Shown here: positions 1-10,725 of the stretch, piece by piece | Layout: every line of letters starts with the position of its first letter | How positions within the stretch are numbered: the stretch's first letter is position 1 | Source of the DNA: Episyrphus balteatus | Taxonomy: Eukaryota > Arthropoda > Insecta > Diptera > Syrphidae | Assembly: GCF_945859705.1 (NCBI RefSeq) | Contig: NC_079135.1 | Coordinates: 28,135,679 to 28,199,678, forward strand | DNA length: 64,000 nt | Direction of reading: 5' to 3' | Notes under the pieces: model-generated | Told to the model about the DNA's origin: nothing | The model's input: only the letters and a program-made list of their open reading frames with translations | Databases searched by the model: none | Program-made: the position numbers and the translations under genes

Positions 1-2349
1 TAAATCAAAAAGAAAAAAAAAATAGTACAAAAAAATTGAAAAATTCTTCGAAGAAGGAAAAAGGCATGTCTCGCCAGAAATTAATTCAGTTTTATCCTTC
101 ACAGGAGTTAGCAGAAGCAGTGAAAGCTCTTCCTTCATCCTTCGACAGTCCAAGTGTCGGTTTTTCATTTTCATTCTATCCTTCTTCCTTTCCTTTCCTT
201 CAAGATGAAACGACATAGACACGAATATGACAACGACAAGAGACTTGATATTATTTAGTTTAACGGAAATGGAAATAGAAAGAAGATAAAACGAAAATCG
301 AAATGAAATGATAAAAATAAAAAACTAACAAAAAAAAAATACAAAAAAAAAAATAAATAAAAAACCCTCTACGAGTATATTGATAGATAAAATGTACAAG
401 ACTACATAGCACATTGCCATGTCGATATACAAAATATTTATATAAGTTTGGGTGCAAGTTTTTATGACTCTCCATTACCTTTCACGGAATAATGCTGCTA
501 TTTCGATGTCCTGCTGTTGCCCTTCTTGCCATCGTTGAGGTCCTTTTTATTGAAAATGATTCTCGTCCTTTCACAAGCTTCATGTGCTCTGCAAGCTTGG
601 TTTCTTTGCACAGAGAAAGAGAGAGTACCTTTTCGTAGAGATATATGCACAGTAATCCTTAAATGTGGTCAGGTTAAAAGGACGAAGAAGGATATGGGGG
701 CGACACACGAGGCACAAGGAGGGTTAAAGTGTCTGATGTATATTTTGCAGGAGGAGGATAGATGTGTATACCTACTACACATCGGGTGCAAATTAAATGT
801 CTGTAGTCTGCAATGCAACGGGCCATCATTATTTCGATCGAAATTGGGTATAAGGAAATAATTGTTCCTTGGGGCTGGTGCTCTAGCTGGTTTCTGTAAA
901 ATGCTTCTTCTTTTGCTTCTAGCTTGCGTGTGTATCTCGACTGTCAGTCGGTCGGTGGTGTGTAAATGGGTTCCTGCATCAGGATATCGCATAGACAGAC
1001 AGATGGCAATGGGGTATGTTGGATAAAATTGATGTTACCTTACGTATACAGACATTGCATAGTCATTTTACAAAAAAAAAAAGAAGAGACGACAACTAAA
1101 ACAGGGGAAACGGAACGATAAAGTCTCGCCTCCACAACCAACAACAACTCGAGGCGGGGGGCTGTAATTTAAGTGAATTTGTTTATCGATAAAACCGAAC
1201 CGGGTACACATACAAATTTAGAAATTCACAAAGTCGTCGGTCGTCCTGCGAAAATAAGGGGGTGTTGGTTGGTATGAATTTTGTCCGGAATTTTCCAAAT
1301 GGACATTAGTTAGATGTAAATACATTTATGGTGTAATTAAAATGGACAAATTGTCAGAGAGAGAGAGAAGAGAGAAGAAGAAATAAATGAGAGAAAATTC
1401 ATTTTAATTGAAAGTTTACATTGCATTAGGTCCTTTGAAATGGTCAGTCAGCTTATTTTTACTTTTTTTTTTTTGAAAAAGAGTAGGGGTACAAAGAAGG
1501 GGGAAGAGGATGATGATGGTTAGAAAACAAATTGTAGGAAACTTTTCAAAGGAATCAACTTTATTTTGAATTGTAAATTTTTTTTTTTTTTTTATTTTTG
1601 TTGATGTGCCGACTGTAAAAGAGGATTTTTTGGACGAGAGAGAGAGTAAAAAAAAAACCACTAACAGCTCACAAAAAAATAAACCCCTATTTGCAACTCT
1701 TCTCTATATACATATAAACTAAGTCAACAAAACAAAATTGCAAAAGTTAAAAATCCAAACGCTTATTCAGACAAAACTTTTACAAATTTGCTATAAACCA
1801 AAAAAGTTTGTTATTATGTTTTTTTTTATTCTGTGTGTTGCCTTTAATTTTACCATGATGATGGGTTGAAAAAGAGAGTGAGTTTTTGGTGGTGTACCTA
1901 AGCGGAAATAGAATTTTGAAGATTAAAAGGAAATGTAGAGGATTTTTTTTTTTGTATTTTAATTTTGCATCAAATAAACAGTAGTTTATTTTTTTTTATA
2001 AAAAAATTGAGTTGGTAGTGCGAGCAATTTAGTGATTTCATGATTTTTTTTTTTTTATTAATTAAATTCGCTTTTGAAGGCTATTTTATTTTGATTAAAT
2101 ATTGATTGGATTTTGTTGTAAAAAAAATAAAATAAAAACATCTGAATTTTAACTTCTGATTGAATTTAAAATATTTTTTTTTTTTAAATGATAATAGAGT
2201 TTGTGAAAATTAAATTCATGTTTGTAGTTCGTTTAGTAATCAAGACGGAAATTTTAATATTGTTTAGCGAACTGTAAGTATATACTAACCGTGGCTTCCG
2301 TTTAATCGAAACTGGGAGAATTCTATTTATATTTTTATCGAAATTGCAA
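1..2349. other. gene-free AT-rich stretch
   Basis: I see no supportable gene here. The sequence is AT-rich with many A or T runs, a purine run of GA dinucleotides near 1358-1385 and another near 1638-1646. Reading frames of up to 114 codons on both strands around 517-992 overlap each other, have no recognisable domain and use low-complexity residues, so I treat them as chance. Confidence 0.6.
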
Positions 2350-2800
2350 AGAAACCGTTTAAAAGTGAAGTCAAAACATATTTGAAAGTAATCGTGAAAT
2401 AACTGAGAACAGAATTAAAAAAAAACCAGAGGTTGGATATTGTGGATAAAGGTTATAAAGTTACCATAAATATAACACGTTTTTTTAATGGTCATTGTAT
2501 TTCAGTTTCTTACAACTGTATTCAAACCGAAGTAAAAAACTGGTTTGAAAATAACAGCAAAGCTACTAAGAAAAAAAAAAGTAAAAAAAAAGAAAAACAG
2601 AAGTTGGGTGATGGTTGTAAAGTAACCAAAAATTTACAATTAAAAGTTTTTAATCGTGATAGTATGGAATAGTTTTTCAAGTTATATTAAAACAGTCCTC
2701 AAACCGAAGACAAAAATAGTTTAAAAGTAACCGTAAAACAACTGAAAACAGAATGAAAAAACGCAAAGGTTGGGTTATGGTTGTAGAATAACCATATTTT
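2350..2800 (+). repeat. three-unit diverged tandem repeat, about 175 bp period
   Basis: Three imperfect copies begin with AAACCG at about 2350, 2525 and 2701, a spacing of roughly 175 bases. Each copy continues with a TTTGAAAGTAAC-like stretch, an ACTGAAAACAGAAT-like stretch in units 1 and 3, and a GGTTGGGTTATGGTTGT-like stretch followed by AAGTTACC or AAGTAACC. The middle copy carries expanded A runs. The units differ at many positions, so the duplication is old. The short frame at 2433-2672 is a product of this repeat and is not a gene. Confidence 0.6.
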
Positions 2801-4112
2801 AATAATTAAATTAATTGATTATTGTTAATTCAAATACTGTATAATACCTACAATTTACTACTGATTTTTTATTTACGAAAATTCATCGAATGAATGCAAA
2901 AGGTGAATCTAAAATTGGCTCCTTGAGTATAGGTAGGGATTTAAAAATTTCATCCAGAACTGGTGATGAAAATTTAGATCGGTAATTTTTTTTTTGTTCC
3001 AAAAATCGAAACATTCAATGCCAATAGTAACATTTTGGAACAAGGTATCTAAAATTTAGAAAAATTGTTTTAGCTTTAGGTAATGTTATAAATGCAAAAT
3101 TTCAAAACTTCCAGTTCGAAATCTGGCCACATTATTTTGAATTTTGAATATTTTGAATTGATTTCTGACACTTGTTCAACTAAGTTACTGTTTTTCTTTC
3201 AATTTTTGTTGTCAGAACATTGTTTTCATTAATCAACACTGTTATTGCTGAATTAAAACACATAAAGCTCTTTTCTTTCCCTTAAAAATGTCTTTTTTAT
3301 TGAAAATCAAGAAAAGTAATAAAAATCCTTTTAGCAAATCTAAGACATCACGATCATTTCATGAACGCATTTCATAGCATCTAAACAAAAACACACAAAA
3401 ATCCACTAAATTGCATCATGCAGAGATGTATTGTGTCGTGCACTCTACAAAAATGCACATTCTCGCAATATTTACGATCTTAAATTTTATGATGACTCAA
3501 ATAGAAATAGAAAGAAAGCAATTCACAACACATACACTTGGAGATGCGCACATTTCAAATCAAGGCGACGACAATATAAATTTTAGTTCTTTGTTCTTGA
3601 AATAAATAAAAAAAAAATGTTGTCATAAAAATTCTACTCGTTAAATAGAAAAATGAAACAACAACAAAAATCTCTAATTTATTCCGCAATAATGAATGAC
3701 CAAGGACCTTTTCGAATAAAAATCACACAAATCTTCCAACTACACACATAATATTGCCATGCACTTAGTTTGTGTTTACATAAGCTTGAATGTGTATATG
3801 TATGTATATCCTTTCTTGAACTATTTTATCATCAACGAAGGAACAACAAATTATTTAGAAAAAAAAAAAAATACAAAATAAGATGTCAAGAGCTCAATCC
3901 GTAACCTCATTTTTCTGTTTTTAGCTCATTTTATGACAAAACAACACGCAACAAGGACACAAATAAAATCTAAAAAAATAAGTCCTTTTTTGATAAGTAT
4001 TGAGTGTAAAGATGTATTTGTATTTTTATATATTAAACCTGTGACATTTAATATACTATACCTAGCGGTCCATGATGGAATAAACTATTATTATTGCGAA
4101 CCAAAAACACCC
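2801..4112. other. gene-free stretch
   Basis: AT-rich sequence with scattered A/T runs. No coding region, RNA gene or clear repeat could be supported on either strand. Confidence 0.55.
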
Positions 4113-4116
4113 TTAA

Positions 4117-4335
4117 CCCTTAACTATAGTGGTGAAAATTTGTGGTGTTTTGAAATGATAAAATAAAATACAAAATTGAATTTTTTTATAAATTTTGTTT
4201 TTAAGCATCAAAAGATAACAATTTAAAAAAAAATAAAAAAATAAAAAAAAAAAAGAGAAAATTCATTTTCAACGGTTTTTATTAACTTTTTAAAAGTTGA
4301 TGTGGGTCCCCTGGACCCACCACTATAGTTAAGGG
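4117..4335. mobile_element. piggyBac-type MITE (219 bp, TTAA flanks)
   Basis: The element begins with CCCTTAACTATAGTGGTG after a TTAA at 4113-4116 and ends with the exact reverse complement of that 18-mer before a TTAA at 4336-4339. A TTAA target duplication and termini starting CCC are hallmarks of the piggyBac superfamily. The interior has no transposase frame, so this is a non-autonomous derivative. A second short palindrome, GTGGGTCCCCTGGACCCAC at 4302-4320, lies next to the right terminus. The superfamily call is an inference from the ends alone. Confidence 0.75.
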
Positions 4336-4339
4336 TTAA

Positions 4340-5789
4340 CCTATGTATACGTAAATTTATTTTAACACGGAAATAAAAATCGGGGTCATAAAACAACCCA
4401 CACATACACATTCATATACAAAAGAAACACTAAAAGGTAAAAAAAAAAATTTCAATGTATAGTTGGGGGATTGCGGAACTGACCTTAAAAAAAAATAAAT
4501 AAGCCGTTCGCTGTAGATTTTTCTTTATTTTTTTTTCAATTTTTTTTTTTTATAGGTTTTTCGGTCAGGAGGGCAAAAGTTTGCATTATGCCTTAAGGAT
4601 ATGCACATTGAATGTAAAAATGAGATTTAGAAAAAAAAAAATAAAAATGCAAAGTGGGTTGATAAACTAGCTTATGCAGTTGTGCAATTTATAAAACAAA
4701 AAAAAAAAAATGAATGACCTTTAGATTCACCTCAATTTTTGTTTTTGTATGGCAAGGATTATAAATGAATAATTTTAATGATGGACGAAAATGTCAATCA
4801 TATTTTTGGAAAGGTATAGGTATTTTCAAGTCTTGTTGTTTAATGCCAGTTAATACCCACACGACACATGGCAAACAAGTTAATAAATTTGCTAATTAGT
4901 ATGATAAGCAGCTGACATGACTACGCGCTCGCTTCGAAATTAATTCATAACACTCTGCTCATACAAGGAACTACTTATACCACCAACCAAACACCATCAC
5001 TCCACTCCAGTTAAAGTGGCACTTCCATCATGTCTCCGCACGAGTTGAAGGAACCAACAACAACAAGAATTAAAAAAAAAAACAAAAAAAAAACTTGATT
5101 GCAACGCAATGCAGTTCCCATATAAGTAGTAGAGTGGTAGTGTACCTCGTGTATATATCGACCATATACTCTACTTGACCCAAGGAGGCCAGAAAGGATG
5201 CATTAATTAAATTGCTTAACCACGTCAAGTCAAGCAACAATAATGTCCCGCACTGGCACACACACATTATGACAGAGACATTATGATGACAATGGCAAAC
5301 TATATAGAACAATATGCAATTCGCGTGTGGTGACAGCTGATAAAGTGCAATCTGATTGTTTTGCACATTTGAGGTTATAAGGTGTTCTTTGAATTTATAT
5401 TTTCTAATTTAAGAACGTATCATTGTGAATCTATTAGTTTCTATTATGAAAATGTAAAAAGTTAGTTGTCTGATTTGGAATTAATAAATCCTTTTAATAT
5501 GACAATCATTTAGGTGTCAACTGTCAAAGTTTTTTTTTGTTCATAAAACATTTCTGGTCGTGGTCCAAATTTTGTACTAGAATCCCAATCGTAGTTGTCA
5601 GTTTTGACAATTTTCTTTCTGTCACAATAAATGAATGAAAACCAGATTATAAAACTTCTTTTATTGGTAAAAACCCTAGGATGAGCATGATGGATTTGAG
5701 AATATCCATTTCTTCGTGTCCTATTAAGAGTTCGGACTTCGGAGTTTCTATTAAAGATGAGAACAAAATTGGTAAATAAGATAGATTTG
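4340..5789. other. gene-free stretch
   Basis: AT-rich sequence with A/T homopolymers. The 98-codon minus frame near 5070-5366 has no recognisable domain and is not supported as a gene. Confidence 0.5.
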
Positions 5790-5847
5790 AGGGTTTGAAC
5801 CCATCCTACGCTTTAGAATTATTAAAAGTGTAGGTCACTAGACCCAG
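5790..5847 (-). repeat. tRNA-like remnant (possible tRNA-derived SINE head)
   Basis: Read on the minus strand, an A-box-like GGGTCTAGTGACC (5845-5833) is followed about 30 bases later by a B-box-like GGGTTCAAACCC (5802-5791). Between them is a possible anticodon arm, with a TTCTAAAGCG segment opposite CACTTTTAA. This resembles an RNA polymerase III internal promoter as found in tRNAs and tRNA-derived SINEs. No full cloverleaf with a 7-bp acceptor stem can be drawn, so it is not called a functional tRNA. It could be a chance match. Confidence 0.35.
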
Positions 5848-5865
5848 TTTTTTCACGACCTGTTG

Positions 5866-8060
5866 TTTCGGGAATTTTTGGACCCAGTGAAAAGTAAGAG
5901 GTTTCGGCCTCAATAAGGTATTGACATGTAGTTTCTAACCCACTTAAAATAATTAGCAAACAAAAGCTTTTTGGTATCACTTGTTGAGAAATGAGGTATC
6001 GTTGGAAGCGTCTTCTTTGTCAGCTGGTTATAGGTGGCGTTGCTTAAAATTTTGAATATGGCGCCCTTTATAGGCAAATGTCTCTGTTAACATTAACATT
6101 AAAACCTGACTGCTCCAAAATAACGCTCTAAAAAGTGTAAAACATGAAAATAATCTCATCTAAAATTGTGATATTCATTCGAAAGTTTCATACTTTTAAG
6201 AGTGTGATTTTTTTAGCTGGAACCGAAGCCAAAATAAATTTAAGTCAGTAGAGAAACCGAATTTTTTTTTTGTGTTTTTAGAAATACTGTCAATGTTCGT
6301 TCGAAATTGTAAGCCAAAAATTGGAACTGGTTAGACTTACACTGTGATGACAGAGTTTTACATAAAAGGTGAAATTTTAGCGGGCGCCTCCGATTACCTA
6401 TGCAATTTTTTTCTAGAACTTTAAACGTTTGATTTGGTTTTCCTCCTTTTTTAAGGATAATTAAATTTGTCATGTCTCGAGCCGTTTGTAAAAGGTTTTA
6501 CAAAAAAAAGAAAAATCGCAAAATATAAACAAAATTACTTCAAAATGGTGTTTTGTAAAGAAGTAAAGATTATACGAATTTCATTTTTGTAAATCTTCAA
6601 ATTTTCCAAATTTTTGGATCAAATAAAGCAAAGATTCCATTTTTGTCACATTTGTTAACTTTTAGTACTTTTTAGTATAATGTTTTGTAAACTTTTATAA
6701 AAAATCGGCAAAAGTTAAATTTTGTTGTTAAAAAATGTTTTTAAGTTAAACCTTAAATCAAAAACCCCCTTTAAAACATTGGCATATTAAATTGTTTATG
6801 TTGTCATATATGTCTTTAACTCAAAACACAATTTCCCCAAAGGAAAATTTGGTTTTCCATACCATTATGCAATATATTCAAAACTGTTTAATGTGATGTA
6901 TATGTATTTGAGGTATGCATGAAGATAGAATTTCCGATTGTCCTGTGTAAACGTAAAAACAAGTTAACCCATAAATCGGATTATCGAAACTACACAGTCG
7001 AAATAAATTTCATTATCAATGTGCTTGTAAATTCATTTAAATGACATAACCAATAACCTTCAATCATAACTAATGAAAGTTAACCAATTAGAAAATGATG
7101 TAGTATTTTTTGTGTTTCGTTTCATTTAAATTTGTTGACAAACCAAATTCAAAAATGAAAAGCTTTATAACATAGGTACCTAATGAAATTTGAACTTTTC
7201 TAATATTATTTTGACATTGGGCGCCACTCTTGTTTTATTTCAAGAAGAAAAAAAAAAAAAAAAAAACTATAAAAATCTTGACAATTTGATGAATTCAATG
7301 ATTAAAATTTCCTTCTATCCAAATTATGTTGACAAAAACTTTACTTTTACAACAAAATCATGTGTTCAAGTAATAAAACCCAAAACATATTAAAAAAAAC
7401 CCTCTCAGCTTTAATTTGTTACAAATCTGTCTCCAAGAAAAAAACAAAAAAAAAATACAAAGTAAAACCATAAAAACTCAGACAATTACCACTGAGTTTA
7501 ATGGTCTTTAGTTTAATTTCCCTTTTTCTGGAACTATTTGTGTGTGTAAAATCTTCGAAAGGGCTCTAACATTGAAAAGATATCCAACAAATTGGTCGTA
7601 AAAAAATCCTTCCAATGTAATACTCTGATTGTGTTATTGATCGCACCTAACTCTCAAATTGTGTATAAGAAAAAAAAACTATAAAAATTTGTATAGATTT
7701 TGTTACTCTCGGTGCTTTATTAAACTTATTACCAAAAAGGGGTGATTGGTAAAAAAAAAAATGTCAAAAAAAAATGTGATTGGAATTTTGAAATTAACAC
7801 AAAAAAATGCGTCACTGATGGTTAAAATATAAAAATGTCGGCGCATTATAGCAAGACAACTGAAATTCATGTAAAATGGATTTTATCAACTTGAAGTTTA
7901 TTTTTTTCTGTCTTCTTCTTTTTTAATGGGTGTTCTAACCTCAAGACTGCTGCGTCTTGATGTTGAAAGGAAACCTCATTACGATGAAGATCTTTATTGT
8001 CGATAAAAATTGTAACTTTTCGTGTCATCTTGACTTATTATAGTCAAAGAGGTTATGTTG
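5866..8060. other. gene-free AT-rich stretch
   Basis: I see no gene. A/T homopolymers are frequent, for example an A run at about 7248-7265. The minus frame at 6240-6473 has no domain signature. Confidence 0.5.
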
Positions 8061-8260
8061 CAGAATTGTAAAAGATTTCAATATTTTTTGATTGCAATCT
8101 TTAATGACTTCAATCAAAAGATTGCATTCATTGACTTACATTTGAGACTTAGACTTCAAAATTTTGCAATCACTAATAATTTTCCGTAAAATGATTGCAA
8201 TCTATTTTCTTTACCAATCAATTGATTGCATTCAAACGATTGCAGTTTTTTTGAAATGCA

Positions 8261-8611
8261 TGCAGTCTTTGCATTCTTTTTGCAATCTTTCCATTCCTTG
8301 GCAGTCTTTTGCATTCTTTTGAATTCTTTTGCATTCTTTTGCAGTCTTTTGCAGTCTTTTGCAGTCTTTTGCAGTCTTTTGCAGTCTTTTGCAGTCTTTT
8401 GCATTCTTTTTGCATTCTTTTTGCATTCTTTTTGCATTCTTTTGCATTCTTTTTGCATTCTTTTTGCATTCTTTTTGCATTCTTTTGCATTCTTTTGCAT
8501 TCATTTGCATTCTTTCCCATACTTTTTGCATTCTTTTGTATTGAAAAAGAGTGCAAAAGACTGCAAAAGAATGCAAAAAAAAAAATGCGAAAGACTGCAA
8601 AAGAATGCAAA
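8261..8611. repeat. 10-12 bp minisatellite with inverted tail
   Basis: The forward block (8261-8540) is built from units of the type GCATTCTTTT or GCAGTCTTTT. Six perfect GCAGTCTTTT copies run from 8341 to 8400. The next block uses 10- to 12-bp GCATTC units that differ in T-run length. After a short break, 8552-8611 carries the reverse complement (GCAAAAGACTGCAAAAGAAT type), so the array can fold on itself. Reading frames of 107-142 codons open on both strands across this array only because the unit lacks stops; their K/E/C/M/Q or F/S/L/H repeats are not genes. Confidence 0.9.
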
Positions 8612-10224
8612 AACGCCTTCTTTGATTTCTAAATGTATTCAGTTTGAATTTTAATGATTTTTTTTCTAAGTTTTAAACGAGTCAATTTGTGTTAACAATC
8701 TCGAGAATAACTGTAAGGAATTTATAAAAAAAAGTATATTTCGGGAACGACTGTATCCAGATTTAATAAATTATATTATTTTTAAAATTTCCTCAAAGTA
8801 TCATTTTTACTTGCCAAACTATTAAACTGGGAGAAAAATAATTTTTTAAGAACATAAAAGGTACTATATGCACGTACACTTATGTATATGCTGCTCATTG
8901 GACCGAACCGGACCACCACTACCGCCCAATCGACACGATCGATATGGTTGGTGGTCGGTTGTCTTTTCATTTCGACTCTGGCTAGGTTTTTATTGCATCA
9001 GGAGCTTGTGAAGCCCAAATTGAACTGAGTGCGGTGTTGTGAGTGTGGGTCTCTCAGAGTGTTGTGAAGTTGGTGATAAATGGTTTTCCATTACAAGAAT
9101 GCTGCTGTGAAGGGTTTTGTTTTTGTTTTTTTTTCTTCAAAAAAAAGTTCATTGATTTTTTTTTTTTTGTATTTTCTATTTTATCATCGAAAAGATACAT
9201 CCGACAGATATACTCTTCGTAGATAGAAACAAATTCTGATGAAATGTTTCGGGTGACTACGACGATGAACGAATTGATAGATGGCCGTAAAGATGACACA
9301 GGACGTATATCTCCACAGAAAGTGAGAGAGAGAAAGACCTTTTTTTCTCTTCTCTTCATACAAAATAGTACTTGAATGGAGTTTATTTTTTTTTTTTTTT
9401 TTGTTGGCAGTTGACTTAGATGGAGAATGAGGTACCAGGTGGAGGAGGATGTGGTGCATATAACAATCTTCTTCAAGGAATTAATTTAATTTTCGCTTCA
9501 ATTTGATATATCGTTCTCTTATCGAAATTATACACACACTCGAAATGTCCACTTTTAACATTCGAGTGATTAATGTTTTTGAAAAATACAAACAAAACAA
9601 ACAAAAAAAAAAAACAACGACTATGAGATGCCAGAGATTGAAAATCTCTATTTGTACCCGACCCCGACAACCGACAACCGACATATTAGTTGCACGTGAT
9701 GCGCTTTTGTTTCCAAAAACGTCCAACCACATCTATATAACTGACATAGCCAAGCACTACTGGAGGGTTTAACCGAGGAAGAAGCAAAGCAAATTTTGCT
9801 GTGAATGATTAATGAGTCGGACGTATTGAGGTGTTTTTTTGTTTTGTTTATTGTTTTGTATTATTTTTCGTTGGTGGTACTGAGGGGGTATGATAAGGAG
9901 AGTTGGGAATATATTTCAATTGCTGATTTATACTGATTAATCTGGAAGCTAAAATGGTTAAGCTATAAGAAGCCTTGGGTAAGTTTTTTGTAAAAAGTAT
10001 ACAAAGTCGTGTTAGAAAGTGTGTGATGAAAAATTTTAAGTAAAGATTTAAAGTTGTTGGACGACAATGATGTGAATGGAAAACAATTTTCAAGGATTGG
10101 AGTATTTTACAAACGAATTGCATTAATTTTAACTAAACTTGCAAATTTTTTAAAGTATTTGATCAATTATTACACTGACCAACACATAAAAATTTTCCAG
10201 AGTGTTGTTTATCATTTCTTAATA
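8612..10224. other. gene-free stretch
   Basis: AT-rich with T runs near 9160 and 9390. Overlapping frames on both strands at 9054-9772 are low in complexity and mutually antisense; I do not support a gene there. Confidence 0.5.
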
Positions 10225-10725
10225 AAATTAGGGTGCTGATTCCAAAAACAACATTAGTTTTTTTCTAGCAGCTCTAGTTCTTGAGTTATTCATACATGAA
10301 ACGGCATAGAAATGCATACAAATTTGTTTTTGATAAATTTTTTTTTATGTAAAAAATTTTTTTTGTATTTTTATTTTACATTCAAAATAAATAATGTAAT
10401 AATAAAACGTAAAAAAATAGTATGAAATAACCCCATAATGAGAAAAATGAAAATATCTAAAAAACTAGAGCTCCTAGAAAGCAACCAGTATGATTTTTAA
10501 GCTCAGTGAGCCCAAATGCAATAGGTTGGACAAAATATTTTCTGGAAAATCTTAACAAACATTTAAAATAAGCATACATTTAAAATTAGTACGAAATTAC
10601 CCCCAAAATATGGAAAACTTAAATATTAAAAAAAAAAATAGAGCTCCTAGAAATAAATGAATGTGATTTTTAGGTTAACTGACCCTTAATAAATAAAGTT
10701 TAATATAATTTTTTCTGGAAAATTC
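10225..10725. repeat. diverged repeat with AGAGCTCCTAGAAA core, two direct copies and one inverted
   Basis: Two direct blocks, about 10421-10550 and 10590-10725, share ACGAAATTACCCC-like starts, a TAGAGCTCCTAGAAA core, a TGATTTTTA stretch, a sequence related to TGACCC or TGAGCCC, and a TTTTCTGGAAAAT end. The spacing is about 170 bases. A third, inverted copy of the core lies at about 10260-10300, where CTAGCAGCTCTAGTT is the mirror form. The copies are well diverged. No family name is recognised. Confidence 0.5.

Noticed and set aside
517..992. 114-codon plus frame and 107-codon minus frame
   Set aside because: They overlap in antisense, show no domain, and lie in unremarkable sequence; at most one could be real and neither has support.
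5790..5847. A functional tRNA gene on the minus strand
   Set aside because: A and B boxes are present but no complete cloverleaf or acceptor stem can be drawn; kept only as a tRNA-like remnant.
8156..8654. Several reading frames of 107-142 codons on both strands
   Set aside because: All are translations of the 10-12 bp minisatellite, open because the unit lacks stops in several frames; residues repeat with the array.
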